Source: Choristoneura fumiferana | Taxonomy: Eukaryota > Arthropoda > Insecta > Lepidoptera > Tortricidae | Length of the DNA stretch: 64,000 nt | Assembly (NCBI RefSeq): GCF_025370935.1 | Contig: NC_133491.1 | Span: 12,764,948 to 12,828,947 of the forward strand | Direction: 5' to 3' | Shown: positions 30,294 through 41,963 of the stretch, piece by piece | Numbering within the stretch: the first letter of the stretch is position 1 | Layout of the letters: each line of letters begins with the position of its first letter | Translations under genes and position numbers: made by a program | Notes under the pieces: generated by a model | What the model was told of the DNA's origin: nothing | Database searches by the model: none | What the model saw: the letters and a program-made list of their open reading frames with translations, nothing else

Positions 30294-30552
30294 CGACCGA
30301 ATGGCCAAGTGGTTAGAGAACCTGATTACGAAGCTTGATGTCCCGGGTTCGATTCTCGGCCGGGGCAGATTTTTGTATGAATAATACGTATGTTTGTTCT
30401 CGGGACTTGGATGTTTAATATGTATTTAAGTATGTATTTATCTATAAAATTATGTTTATCCGTTGCCTAGTATCAATATTACAAGCTTTGCTTAGTTTGG
30501 GACTAGGTCAATTGGTGTCAGGTGTCCCATGATATTAATTTATTTATTTATT
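30294..30552 (+). repeat. SINE-B, full-length, plus strand
   Basis: Head CGACCGAATGGCCAAGTGG (box A-like TGGCCAAGTGG), box B GGGTTCGATTCTC, body TGTTTATCCGTTGCCTAGTA and GGGACTAGGTCAATTGGTG, tail (TTTA)n to 30552. Confidence 0.85.
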
Positions 30553-30779
30553 ACTAGCTTTTGCCCGCGGCTCCGCCCGCGTGGTATTTGGTTATCGCGT
30601 GCTGTTCCCTCGGGAACTGTGCATTTTTTCGCGATAAAAAGTAGCATTTGTCACTCTCGGGCCCATAAACTATCTCTATGCCAAAAATCAAGTCGATCCG
30701 TCGCTCCGTTACGGCGTGAAAGACGGACAAACACACACACAAACACACACACTTTCGCATTTATAATATTAGTACGGAT
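30553..30779 (-). repeat. Repeat copy (ACTAGCTTTTGCCCGCGGCT end)
   Basis: Inverted relative of 15625-15808, directly abutting the tail of SINE-B. It carries a (CA)n stretch near 30730-30750 and ends CATTTATAATATTAGTACGG. Confidence 0.65.
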
Positions 30780-31119
30780 TGTGATGATGATTATTCAACC
30801 ATTGTTTCCCTGTAATTTTTAAAATTTTGAGCTGGAATGCCACATCTCTCCATTAAACTTATATTTGGAAGTCTTGACACTTTAAACCGGGAATGCATTT
30901 GACGGGCCCTAATGAGTTCCGGTCCAAGTTTAATTTAATATTAACTAGCGGTAAGGCCAACGTCTTGTTCAGACTTAGGTGTGCGATAAACACCGAATAC
31001 GTGTTTAGTTAAACATGTTATGTTAAAGTTAGGCCCGTATAATTTGAATGGAAACGCTGTGTTAATCCATTCGTAAAAATAACTTAAAAAACAAAGGAGT
31101 TAATCTGCAAGTGGTTGGC

Positions 31120-31360
31120 CGTGTCAATTGTGAATGTCAATGTCATGCTTGTTGTACAATATTTATAGCGTTCCTTTAAAACGTCTTTTTGACAGCTGTC
31201 ACTCGGCTGTCACCCGCCATCTTTGATCTCTCTGCGCTATACCATTGCCCTGTACTGTATCAATAAAGAGAATAAAAAATCTTATAAATATAAAAACAAC
31301 AGTTTTTTATTAAAATATATATTTAAATACGGAACATAATTGGTGCCGAAACCAGGGACC
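31120..31360 (+). mobile_element. Possible LTR end and primer-binding site of a BEL/Pao-type element
   Basis: TGGTGCCGAAACCAGGGACC at 31341-31360 looks like the tRNA primer-binding site that follows the 5' LTR in BEL/Pao retrotransposons. Upstream is an AATAAA at 31262-31267 and AT-rich DNA as in an LTR 3' part. No gag/pol frame follows and the matching 3' LTR was not found, so this is a remnant at best. Confidence 0.4.
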
Positions 31361-31703
31361 TTTAGATTGGTAGCGCTGACCATAAACGGTCGTGTTCATA
31401 TTTAGACACGGTCCGGTCGCACGTAGACACTGCTCACTGACACAATAACGAAATCGTCGCAAGATATTTTCTGTGACAAATTTATAATATAACAATGACA
31501 TTAATCTTAAAATATTTTAGTTATTAATTTATTTTTCCATTCTTCCCGGTTTATTCTCAACAATAAATCAAACAACTAGATAAGAGTGCCACTACCACGA
31601 TAGTTTTTTGGTGCATAAGCCATGGTTGGCAACCTTAGAGCGGCCGCCGAGCGTAGGTATGAAAAGTGAAGTACATACAGGGGTTTACTAATGTTTCGGC
31701 GAA

Positions 31704-31899
31704 TAACGTTTGGCAACCTGTTTCATTTCGCAACTTTTCATTTCCCAACTGTTTAATATTTCTGAAACTGTAAATGTTTCAGGATTTTTATAAAACTAAC
31801 CTAACCTAACCTAAAGGGTTCTACACGACGGCCCTGAAATAAATCCTGAAATATTTACAGTTTTAGAGTTTGCGAAATGAAACAGGTTGCCAAACGTTA
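31704..31899. repeat. MITE with CCTAACCTAACC loop
   Basis: Arms: AACGTTTGGCAACCTGTTTC and ATTTCGCAAC at the left, mirrored by GAAATGAAACAGGTTGCCAAACG near 31876-31898 (AAACTGTAAA...AAATCCTGAAA pair inside). The loop has CTAACCTAACCTAACC, near 31795-31812. No ORF. Confidence 0.7.
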
Positions 31900-32159
31900 C
31901 GTTGCGAAAAGGCAGTACTCGACATACAGGAGGTTGACTTCTGAACTATCTGTGTTTTGTGGCCACACGGTCCCACCGGAAGACCAACGCTAGCTCTTGA
32001 GCCGGCATTATGTCGAGGTGGGTCCGTTTCGTGAACAGTGATTGACAGTGAACACTGTTTCCTTTGTCTGTCTTTTATGTAATTATCTCAAGTCACTGTT
32101 ACGAATAAACGTATTTCTTTCTTTCTCTTTCAAGTATAGACGACGTTGAGAAAGAGATT

Positions 32160-32470
32160 TTTTTTTCTTATATTTTAACGAGGCTTCAGTACACTAAAAG
32201 TGACTATGCCAGCCTCATGGGGGGCCTCAGATACATGTTACACTCTCTTGTGCAGAAACCTAGTCTTTGGATGCAAAGGCCCGTCTGATGAACTTGTAAA
32301 TCCGCATCTCTTCTTCTGAAAGTGGATGAATCAGAATCACATTTACACTTCCATTTCACAGATCCATACCATCCAGATACCGGTTTCTGGTATCCTCATT
32401 CTGATCACATTCCAGAAGAAAATGAAGGAAGTCTTCAGTCTTATTACAACCTAAACACAAGGGTTATTGT
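32160..32470 (-). mobile_element. LINE ORF2 C-terminal fragment with Cys/His motif
   Basis: On the minus strand the frame reads CLGCNKTEDFLHFLLECDQ, then NEDTRNRYLDGMDL, the C-x2-C...H...C motif that ends many LINE ORF2 proteins. Its first part (AACGAGGCTTCAGTACAC) matches the sequence left of the N gap at 13160. Confidence 0.55.
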
Positions 32471-32511
32471 ACAACTCTCATCAAATTTAGTAAATACTTA
32501 ATGAGAAAGAG

Positions 32512-32627
32512 ATTGCTAAGCTGAAATGGGATTTGGCTGGAACGTCTGTCGCATGCACCCATTGAGGTGGGCTCACTCAGTCTTTACATGGTGGGCATTG
32601 GAGTACGGCTATCGAAGGCGATTTAAG
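32512..32627 (+). mobile_element. RTE LINE fragment split by a MITE, part 1
   Basis: Encodes KLKWDLAG-like residues (the RTE W-x-AGH motif) and then HPLRWA. Part 2 resumes at 32755 after the MITE at 32628. Confidence 0.45.
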
Positions 32628-32754
32628 CTGCATTCACATTTGTCTGATGCAGTGTGTTGTCACTGGTTGTGTTGTATCGCATCAAAGCTATAGAGAGAGA
32701 TAGAGAGACAGAGAGTATCACAACACAACACGACGGATAAATGTGAATGCGGCT
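32628..32754. repeat. MITE (GCATTCACATTTGTC ends) inserted in an RTE fragment
   Basis: Same family as 24989: left GCTGCATTCACATTTGTCTG, right GGATAAATGTGAATGCGGC, with the internal block GTTGTATCGCATCAAAGC and GAGAGATAGAGAGACAGAG. Confidence 0.65.
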
Positions 32755-32880
32755 AGACCGAGAAGACGGTGGGACGATTTGGACGCTTTGGAGGGCTTGG
32801 CATGTTATTGTGCCAGACCGGGAGGTGTGGAAGTCAAGAGGAGAGGCTTTTGCCCAGCAGAAGACTATTCCAGGCTTATT
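32755..32880 (+). mobile_element. RTE LINE fragment split by a MITE, part 2
   Basis: GACGGTGGGACGATTTGGACG encodes the RTE motif R-R-W-D-D-L; it ends GCCCAGCAGAAGACTATTCC without a long (GAT)n tail. Confidence 0.5.
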
Positions 32881-33036
32881 TTATAAAAAAAATGTATTCG
32901 TTAACTAATTAAGAACTGACGACTTCTACAGGTACTATCGTAGGTAGGTTTAGGCAAAAAGACTGCCTTGATGCTCTGCAGGCTGCTGTCCAGCCCTAAC
33001 TCCATTCAGGGTACTGGCATGCCGAAGGTGAGGAGA

Positions 33037-33330
33037 GCCGTGGTAACCTAATGGTTTCACCTATCTCAAACAGAGGATCGTGGGTTCAAACTCAGGCTCG
33101 TCTTTCTGAGTTTTTCCAAATTAATGTGAGTAATTATATTCGAAATTTACCATGAGCTTTATGGCGAGGAAAACATTGCGAGGAAACCCGCACAAAACCG
33201 GCGACGGAATTCAATGGTACGTGTGAAGTTCTCAATCCGCACGAGGCCCGCGTGAGAACTACGGCCCAAGCCCTCTCATTCTGAGAGGAGACCCGTGCCC
33301 TGCAATGGGACGTACATAGGCCGAGATGAT
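33037..33330 (+). repeat. SINE-A, older full-length copy
   Basis: Diverged: head GCCGTGGTAACCTAATGG, box B-like GGGTTCAAACTC, body AATTTACCATGAGCTTTATG and CCCAAGCCCTCTCATTC. Very short GATGAT tail. Confidence 0.7.
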
Positions 33331-33649
33331 AGAACTCATAATAATCTACACACTTTAAAATATTAAAAAAAACGTAACCAAATTATATCTTCAAATAAAA
33401 ACAAGAAGAATACACATCATTACAGGAAATGCGCCTGTATTTGTCAACGTCACATCCCCACTGGTTCCGCATCGAAATAATGCGGACAAAAAAACCCGGC
33501 TAAGCGCGAGTCGCACGCGGGCATCGAGGGTTCCTTACGTGAACGCGTCCCTTCAGAATATCGCAGCGCCGCCCAACAAGGCTCATGCCGCGTAACCTAC
33601 AAAAATAGCAAATTTGAGATTTCGGGGCATTGCAGTTATAAATATCACG

Positions 33650-33887
33650 GGACAAATAAATATCACGGGAAGCAAAGTAAGCTTAGCAAAGCTTGTGTTA
33701 TGGGTACTAAAGCAACGGATAAATATAATTATATAGATATAGATACATACTTAAATACATATTAACACCCAAGACCCGAGAACAAACATTCGTATTTTTC
33801 ATACAAATATCTGCCCCGACACGGGAATCGAACCCCGGGACCTCAAGCTTCGTAGTCAGGTTCTCTAACCACTAGGCCATCTGGTCG
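33650..33887 (-). repeat. SINE-B, minus strand
   Basis: Head at the right (CCAGATGGCCTAGTGG read on the minus strand), box B GGGTTCGATTCCC, body and tail as at 16371. Confidence 0.75.
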
Positions 33888-34301
33888 TCTAAAGTTATCA
33901 TCGACAACAACAGCCACAAATGTTGAACTGTAATCAAAAACGTTAAAACATTTGTTTTATAACACCCACAGCATACCAAATAGTAAAGAAATGTCACGTG
34001 GATTGGTTCAGGAAACATTCGGCATTTAAAATTTTAGAAATAAATTCAACATTTGTATTTTAATTCATAGGTCTTGTGAATTTAGGTCTTTTGTGCTTAG
34101 GTATTATGAATATTTAAACAGGCTGTCTATTACCGCGCTACAGCTAAGGATGTACCTACTCAGATGAGCGAAATTTTTTCAGTTGCGTTTCGTATTTTTC
34201 GGTCGCGTAGTTTTGGTTTTATGCAAAACTCATTGTAGTCGTAATATGTGTTCAATTCATTTTGAAACGCCATGTGGCACAACCTGGACTTTTCTATTTT
34301 T

Positions 34302-34480
34302 ATTCCCGACGCAAAAAGAGGGGTGTTATAAGTTTGACCGCTATGTGTCTGTGTGTCTGTCTGTGGCACCGTAGCTCTTAAACGGGTGGACCGATTTGAA
34401 TGCGTTTTTTTATTTGAAAGCAGGTTTTCCAGCGATGGATCTTAGACATGTTTTATCAAAATCGGTTCAGCCGTTTCAAG
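34302..34480 (+). repeat. AAAAGAGGGGTGTTATAAG repeat
   Basis: Shares CGCAAAAAGAGGGGTG, GGCACCGTAGCTCTTAAACG and AAATCGGTTCAGCCG with 13202-13375 and with the inverse of 53535-53780. Confidence 0.6.
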
Positions 34481-34688
34481 ATCGTCAGCTCTTTTGTTCG
34501 CGGCGGTAGGAATCTTAGACGCATAATGGGTATTTACTTTACTTTCGAACATATTTTACTTTATTACCGCTAAGGTTAATATTTTAAGAAATACAACATA
34601 TTTACTTTAGTTTCCTGTTAACCTTAGCTGTCCCCCGACACCGACGACCCTTAGGTAAAAAAAAATACTAGGTACTTGTACTTAAAGA

Positions 34689-34996
34689 GCCGTGGTGGCC
34701 TAGTGGTTTGACCTATCGCTTCTCAAACAGAGGGTCGTGGGTTCAAACCCCGGCTCGCACCTCTGAGTTTTTCAAAATTCATGTGCGGAATTACATTTGA
34801 AATTTACCACGAGCTTTGCGGTGAAGGAAAACATCGTGAGGAAACCTGCACAAACCTGCGAAGCAATTCAATGGTGCGTGTGAAGTTCCCAATCCGCACT
34901 GGGCCCGCGTGGGAACTATGGCCCAAGCCCTCTTGTTCTGAGAGTAGGCCTGTGGCCAGCAGTGGGACGTATATAGGCTGGGATGATGATGATGAT
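34689..34996 (+). repeat. SINE-A, full-length with a 13-bp target duplication
   Basis: Reference copy: head GCCGTGGTGGCCTAGTGG, box B GGGTTCAAACCCC, body AAGGAAAACATCGTGAGG, GGGCCCGCGTGGGAACTATG, tail (GAT)n. AGGTACTTGTACT occurs at 34670-34682 and again at 34998-35010, a clean 13-bp duplication that proves retrotransposition. Confidence 0.9.
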
Positions 34997-35721
34997 AAGG
35001 TACTTGTACTAAATTAACTTAGGCTAATTTTGCGGGAAATCAGCATAGTCCCCGCTGGATTGGGATAAACGAATTCTTCGCAGATGAGTGCATAATTATT
35101 ATTTACTTTTTAGTTGTCTTTTTTGGCGGCATTTTTTTTTCATCTATAAAGCACGAACGACTCAAAATACGCTCGTCTGGTTTACCTTAAGAGCTACGCT
35201 AGAGCGTCAGAAAGCATATATAATACTCGTAATAGAAACCCGCATTTTTCGAGTACGGAATCCTAAAAAAAAAACACGAATTCACGACATTTTTTTCCAC
35301 AAATGATCCGTGTCGGCCTGTCGGCTCTCTTATTAGATTATCAGGTCGATTTGCAATTCCGTGTATGTTGTACATGTTTACTTTGCGGAAATGAATCGAG
35401 ATGGAGGGTCGGTATTGTTGACTCAGGCTAATCCATGTACATAAATTTGGATGTGTATCTACCTGTTGTTAATATTAAAAAGATGCCTCGTACTTAGGCT
35501 GTAATGTAAGTTCCTGTTTAATTAGTTACTCTTAATAGAATGTAAGTTTATTAATATCACTAGCTTTTGATCGTGGCGTTGCTCGCGTATAACTCGGATT
35601 ACTATTGTAACTTTTACATGAAAGATGTTTTGATAAAATACAAACGAAAGCTTATTTTTGAACACACGCACACATGCATAAACTCTGACTTTTGTAATAT
35701 TAGTGGGATGATAGATTCAGG

Positions 35722-35844
35722 GACCTTAAGAGGGTCGCTGGCGGCGGATGGATGCGAGGGACTGAAGACAGTGTTGTGGCGCGTCATGGAAGACCTGAAG
35801 ATGTCCAGCAGTGGACTGCTGTAGGCTGATGATGATGATGATGA
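35722..35844 (+). mobile_element. RTE LINE 3' end
   Basis: CCTTAAGAGGGTCGCTGGCG, GATGTCCAGCAGTGGACTGC and a (GAT)n tail. Severely 5'-truncated. Confidence 0.6.
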
Positions 35845-35849
35845 GATAC

Positions 35850-38310
35850 AGGTTCGAATTAGTAGTGGGCTTTTGAGCAGTAGACCTTAAGAATCTTTAG
35901 AACAGTAGAGTCTTTGCATGTATATAATATTATGTATCTGAATGTTTTATTTATTCAGACAAAACAAACAGAGGTGACATTTATCTGTCACATAAAATTT
36001 ATCAATCAGCGGTGAAACAGCTTAATCCTTATGATTCCACGTACATTCAGTTCTTGAAAAACTTATCACAGAAATATTTTGAAACGCAAATCATAAAACA
36101 TTTTTATTTTCAACAACAAAAATGACCCTCTCAGCGGGTCACGTGTCCATTTGATTAGTTCTCAGCTTCATTGCATTTTAGAATACACACTATCATAATA
36201 CCGACATCGCAATTTTATCCTTAAGACAAACAGACCACGTATCAAATTTATACCATAACCCTCTTTAGTTTTTGGGGTATAATCCGTCCTCATAGCTAAC
36301 GAAACTTGAGCTGTTTTGTGGAGATAACACGTTTTAGTTCCGCTTGTTTTTAGTTCAAGAAACGAGGGCTTTTTAATCCCATGAACATTGAATTAGTTGA
36401 CCGCCCGTAGTTTTTGCTAGTGAACACAATAGGTGCTTTGTTAAGGAGCGTGTGTGGAGAAAATTACCCGACGTCTTGCCTCAAATAAGCATTGTATAAA
36501 AACTATTATAGCTTGTAAATTTGGAGTGGGGCCACTGTGAGGAATTAAAATAATAGATTATGTAAGTTTTGTAAGCTTTGGGTAAGTACATAAAAGTTAG
36601 TAGGTAAAAGTTGTTTGTTAAATTGTAAGAGTGTGTTGTTAAATTTAGGTTTTGGCACAAAAATGTGTAAACGAAACTTAATTTTTAAAGCTACCTTGTG
36701 ATATAATGAATTATTATCTAAATAACAAAAAACTGTATTGTTGAAGTACCTAATAAAAAAAAACTTTTTTTTTCTTTTTTTTGTCTTTTAGATAATAAAA
36801 CTATGTTTCAGGAAGCATAATTGAGCACTTGTCTTCAGTGTTCTTTAAGGGGCAAATACTGTTTATACGCTTGGTTTAATTGTATTACTGAATTATTTAC
36901 TCAACCCTTGCAATGTGCACGTCATAACTTGATTTAACCCATCGACGTGCAGCTCTTCAGGCGGAAGCGGCGTGCGTTTTATGCGACGTTCTACGATATC
37001 TGTCAAAACCTAATACAATAAAATGCGGATTTGTAACGCTATGACGTCATTTGACGACTAACCAGCTTACACCAAGGGTCTTCAAAATCAATTTTGCTTA
37101 CTTTAGTTACAGGAGTTTTTTGTGTTAATAATAATAATAAATTAAAGAAAAGAAAAGAAAATGCTTCATTGAAAATTGCTCAGTGATTAATGTTTCAACA
37201 ATGTTGTATTTTTTTAACCCTTAGAATTTAATCACAATTATGAGTGAAAGTGTAAAATATATGTCTTTCAAAATAAGTAGTGCAGCTTTTAATAGTTTTT
37301 TTTAAACTTCGGCACTACGTGCGTTTCTTGTTTTAACTTACTGAATATTTAAAGGCATGTTTAAGAGTCTTCTTTACAAAACACATTCATGAAACAATTA
37401 TCAAGTCCACAGCAGTCAACCCTGACTGGGTTAAAAAGACCCCAGCTGCAATGAAGGGTTAAACTGTTATGTGGCTATTGCGAATAATGAGAGGTGTTTA
37501 AAAGAAATTTACTATCCCCAGGGTGTTCTTGGCACGCAGTGGCGGGAGAGCGGGGTGGTTAAGAATGGCCTGTCTTGCCGCAAATGGGAAGCGAAAAATT
37601 AAATTCTTTTTTTTCCTAATTTCCAGGTCGTTTGAAGGGTTAAGCGGTTTGAATATTTGAACAAAGCGGGTGAATTGGATAATTTAAAATAAGTGGTTTA
37701 TTCTGTTACTAGCTCTTGTCCGCATTTGGTCGGTTTTTTTTTCAGGACTAATTGAACTCTTCTGCTACCTATTATTACTACTAAACTTTATCACAATGTC
37801 TTGGTCTCTCAAAAATAATGTATCTATTCTATGACAAACAATCAATACTGGTGGAAGAATTTTTTCAATCAATTTTTTTTAAACATTCGAAAGTCTAAAA
37901 AATTGTGCCGAATTTGAAATACCTACATAGAATATTATAGCTTACTCTCTCTCTCTCACACACAAAAATACTAGCCTTTACCCGTGGCTTCGCACGTGTA
38001 AATCATTTAGTCTGACAGTTGAATTAAAATGTTCTGGTTTTCCAAAAATTTCGGCGTTAATCCCCAAAAATTGCATTAACGTTGCACAAAAAACAGACAC
38101 GCACACGTCCAATGCTAGTTGTTGAAATTTTGGAATTTCACTAAAATATTAATGTATTTTCATTGTTACAGGATTTAAAAAATGCCAAACTTCATGTCAA
38201 TGCGACTACTTGAAGAAAATCGAAATTAACTTGCAAGATTTGACCGAAAAACGAACAGAGCAAACCGAATACTAGCAAAATCGTGTAAAAAATCACGTTG
38301 TATAAATAAC
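35850..38310. other. AT-rich non-coding stretch, no gene seen
   Basis: No recognisable protein frame or full repeat. A short degraded end of a common repeat (TAGCCTTTACCCGTGGCTTC) lies at 37970-37990. Confidence 0.4.
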
Positions 38311-38320
38311 TTCCAGGAGA

Positions 38321-38440
38321 TGGACGGATGACCTGGTTAAAGCCGCGGGTTCACGGTGAATGCAGGTAAATGGAGGTATGGCGGAGGTCTATATCCAACA
38401 GTGGACGTCCTACCTCTGATAAAATGTGATGATGATGAAA
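38321..38440 (+). mobile_element. Degraded RTE LINE 3' end
   Basis: GGATGACCTGGTTAAAGCCG, GGCGGAGGTCTATATCCAAC and a broken GATGATGAT tail; relative of 17835. Confidence 0.55.
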
Positions 38441-38790
38441 GTTTACTTCTTAAGTTAATAGAATTATATTCAAGTAGAATTACATCAAGCATTATACCAA
38501 ATTTTACAGAGTAAATGCTAGTTCTAATAAAAACTTAATGCATTAGTTTCAAATGCGATCCTGATAAGGAATATTAAAATCAAATGGGTGCAGTAACGAT
38601 TGAAAAACCATTAGAATAAAGATGCTAAATATTCGATTTTAACCTGCGAATATCTCGGTGGAGGGAAGCTTACTTTTGAGAAAGCCAAGGTTGTCACTTT
38701 AAAAAGTATTTTGTGAGGCAGTTTCACTTTAAAAATACTCTTTTTATAATTTAGTAATTCTGGGTTCTTAATAAACTAATAATAAAGTAG

Positions 38791-39007
38791 AGCTTGTCTA
38801 AGTTAAAATGACGCGTGGCTCACTCAACTAAATCAGTTCAATATGACTAATTAGATAGCAAATTTTTAACAATAACTGCCCGAGTCTAACGAGAAACTTA
38901 ATCTCCGTTAGACTCAGGTGGTTACTATAAGATTTCGATGTCTTATACTTGTCATAATGAACTGATTTAGTTGATCGAGGCACGCGTCATTTTAGCTTAG
39001 GCAAGCT
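38791..39007. repeat. 217-bp MITE with nested inner hairpin
   Basis: Ends AGCTTGTCTAAGTTAAAATG and GCGTCATTTTAGCTTAGGCA pair; arms of about 56 bp run through CAACTAAATCAGTTCA. In the loop a second hairpin, GAGTCTAACG with CGTTAGACTC (about 38883-38916), is nested. Confidence 0.75.
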
Positions 39008-39137
39008 AGTGAACATCGGCAGACGCAGCGTTGGCTGGACTCCCATTATCGACGACACTATGAGAGTTGCGGGCAAATAATGGATGCAGGTGTTGTGATT
39101 AATTATATGTACTATGCATTTCATAGTACTATATACA

Positions 39138-39502
39138 AGGTGGGCCCTGCAACAGCAGCAAAAAATTCAACCACAGCTTCCACTCTTCATCTTGAGCTAA
39201 TTTATAAGTTCTACAATTTTTGAAAATAACTTGTATTATGATTTTTATTATAGTTTAAAGTTTAATTGGACAAGCAATGTATCGCGAAATTCATTCATTC
39301 ATTCATCAATTCATTTTGTTACGTGACAGGCGATGTCATTTAGGCTATTGGATGCCCTACATTGAAAATACAATTTAATTTGTTTGGAATGAACATAATG
39401 ACAAAATTACTTAACTTTTGAAAGTTGCAGAACTAAAGTAGTTCCATTTGAACAGCAGAACCTGTGATTTAATTTTTTGCTCCTGTTACAGGGCCCACCC
39501 GG
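39138..39502. repeat. MITE with GGTGGGCCCTGCAACA ends
   Basis: Left GGTGGGCCCTGCAACAGC and AGCAAAAAATTCAA; right TTAATTTTTTGCTCCTGTTA then CAGGGCCCACCCGGTAT. The arms are inverted over at least 45 bp. Related to 16031-16363. Confidence 0.65.
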
Positions 39503-39964
39503 TATATATTTTATAAACATTAGGATTCGATATGCCGACAACTTTACTTGCTTGGTATAATAAACTGTTAATTTTAAACATGCCAGTGTTGCCAAAAGTG
39601 TAATTTTCTGAACCAAAAATACGGTAAAAAGAAACCGTGGTTGACGTACCAATCGCCAGCCCTATTGAGAAACCATTCAACGGCTATTGGTGCGATTAAA
39701 GATTCTAGAATGGCACATTTTACGTTATTTACCTGAAAACATTTAGGAGCGTTGGCAGCGATTTTAGAGGTAATACCATTAAAATGTGAAACGTCAAATC
39801 GGTAGTAACAAAAAAAGTACTAGAAACCTTCAAAAAGTTTAGTGTTTAATAAAAACTAAAAAGGACAAAAACTAGTTAAGAACTCTGTTAAGTAACTTAA
39901 ACTAAAAAGGTACAATTGAAGTTACACTAAACTATCCTAAAAATAAATTAACTATATATACAGT

Positions 39965-40180
39965 TCCCCAAGTCTTGTCCCTGAGGAAGAGTGCCCATAA
40001 GGCTGGCTGCATTTCCGCGCTGGATCGTGATTCCAATACGTTTGGCGAGAAATGCACCAGCCCTATGGTCATTGGTAATTTCGAATTTTTTTTTATTTGT
40101 CCAAAAAGTTTGTGAGCGTCCGAACTCCATGGACCCAAAGTTTCAACAGCAAAAGCTGTAAATATGTAGTACTTAAACTT
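39965..40180 (-). pseudogene. LINE ORF2 C-terminal fragment, frameshifted
   Basis: Minus-strand frames read FAVETLGPWSSDAHKLFGQI and then, one frame over, RIGITIQRGNAASLMGTLPQ. Both belong to the C-terminal end of a reverse-transcriptase-type ORF common in animals (VETLGPW...QRISIAIQRGNAASLxGT). The shift between frames shows it is broken. The second copy is at 57845-58037. Confidence 0.55.
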
Positions 40181-40504
40181 CAATTATTATCAGAGTTTTA
40201 GACTACTAGACTTGTTTTTTCCTTTTTAGTTTTTAGGCAGTCATGTCTTGATTTTTAATTACTTTTTCTCAAACATGCTCGGAAATGTACGCGTTAATGT
40301 CACGAAATGGAGACATGAAGTTTCTCATTTATGGCTCCCTACCACCTCCCTACATAACTTCTTGGCCTAGGCCATGAAGTGTATGTATGAAAATCCATTA
40401 TTGTCCGCTGCCCTAACTTTTTAATTTTACTTACCAACATTAAACTGACAAAGGAAAAATTACAAATAGCCAACCACCACTACTCTGCAAGCATTGACGA
40501 TAAT

Positions 40505-40633
40505 GCGATGCGATGCGATGCGATATGCGATGCATGGATGGATGGATGGATGGATGGATGGATGGATGGATGGATGGATGGATGGATGGATGGACGGACG
40601 GACGGACGGACGGATGGATGGATGGATGGATGA
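40505..40633. repeat. (GCGAT)n then (GGAT)n/(GGAC)n microsatellite
   Basis: GCGATGCGATGCGATGCGAT at 40505-40530, then about 23 tetranucleotide units from 40534: mostly GGAT with an inner block of GGAC. It creates spurious Trp/Met/Asp- or Ile/His/Pro/Ser-repeat frames on the two strands. Confidence 0.95.
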
Positions 40634-41499
40634 AATATTTCCTCACATTGTTTGAGAAAAGCACTATACAAACCTCGGCCACAACAGGGATTGATGGACT
40701 CGTTTTATCTGCCCCGAACTCGTCCATCAATCCCTTACTTCATGACCTCTGCAGTAATGTACTATTACTTCACACGCGGACGGAGTCGCGGGCAACAGAC
40801 TAGTTTGGAATATGCTAATTATTACTTTTCATTTGATACCCATATTGTTACAATTACAAAAAAATTTTCGTGGACATATTTTGAAATACTATCCCCTATG
40901 TCGTCACTCCAACTATTCTAGTTAGTTGTATCAATATTAAAGTTTTAAGTGAACTACAAACCGTTTTATTATTTTAGTCACATGTTGTTGTACCTATTTG
41001 GTTGTTATAACTGCCAACTTACTTTATCTAGAGATATAATAATGAAGTAAAGCTGTATCCACACACGACGTATAACACAAAATCCACCGCATCATACTTG
41101 GCAAGCATAAATCGAAAGCCAACAAGATAGTTAGCACTTAGGCAATTGCGGCCTGCGGCTGTTGACGCTGTGTTTACTTGATTAATGCAGTGTGCACGGA
41201 GCCTTATAGCTGAGTATGATGTAGAGAGGTTTAAGTCTGTAATTTATAAATATTTAACTTAGCTCGACCAGTCACACACACACACACAACATCACGCCTG
41301 TATTCCCAAATGGGGTAATAGGCAGAGCACACGAAACGTTACCGCTTCGGAGCCACTTTTAGCAATTTTAAGTTTTAGGTCGACCAGTCACAACTAACAA
41401 AATTAATGTAACTTATATGTCAACGAATACTAAAAATGTAACTTGTAATATCTAGTTTCTTTATCATTCAAAAACTCATGACATAATGACCTGCCCCGC

Positions 41500-41733
41500 A
41501 ATGTATATATGTATGTATGTAAATACTTTATTGAACATAAAACACAAAAATAATACTAAAAGAAAACAACAAAACAAAAAGAGTACAAAGGCGAACTTAT
41601 CCCTAAAAGGGATCTTAGCCTCTCTCGTCTCGCCCATAGACATCCAATTGCTTCGGTTGGAGTGAACCCGCGATTTTAACCCGGTTATCCGTCCATTTCG
41701 TTGGTGGACGTCTTACGCTGAGCTACCGATCCC
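41500..41733 (-). repeat. SINE-C, third tRNA-derived SINE
   Basis: On the minus strand the head reads GGGATCGGTAGCTCAGCG (box A-like TAGCTCAGCG) and box B is GGGTTCACTCC. The body contains ATCCCTTTTAGGGATAAG, and the end has AATAAAGTATTTACATACAT. It is followed at 41734-41822 by an RTE-like fragment. Confidence 0.65.
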
Positions 41734-41827
41734 GTGGTCTCCATTCGAGAACTTTTTAGCCTCAACAGCCATCGGTTCTCCGTGCTATATGGCCTGCCCA
41801 TCGCCACTTCAATGAGCTTTGTACTAG

Positions 41828-41963
41828 TACAGTCACCAGCACCAATATCTGACACAACAAGCGTGCATAAATATCTGATACGACTCTATTTCTAGGGCCG
41901 GACGGACGTGTCAGATATTTTTGCGCGCTCCGCTGTGGCAGATATTAATGCTGGTGACTGTAC
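41828..41963. repeat. MITE, CAGTCACCAGCA ends
   Basis: ACAGTCACCAGCACCAATAT at the left and its mirror ATATTAATGCTGGTGACTGT at the right. Inner part: CTCTATTTCTAGGGCCGG. Second copy in this half at 43624-43734; copies in the other half at 59635 and 61719. Confidence 0.8.

Noticed and set aside
30294..30365. A tRNA gene
   Set aside because: It is the head of SINE-B, repeated at 16635 and 33887 with the same body and (TTTA)n tail.
40440..40730. Frames of repeated Ile-His-Pro-Ser or Trp-Met-Asp-Gly residues
   Set aside because: They are translations of the (GGAT)n microsatellite, also at 58303-58713.
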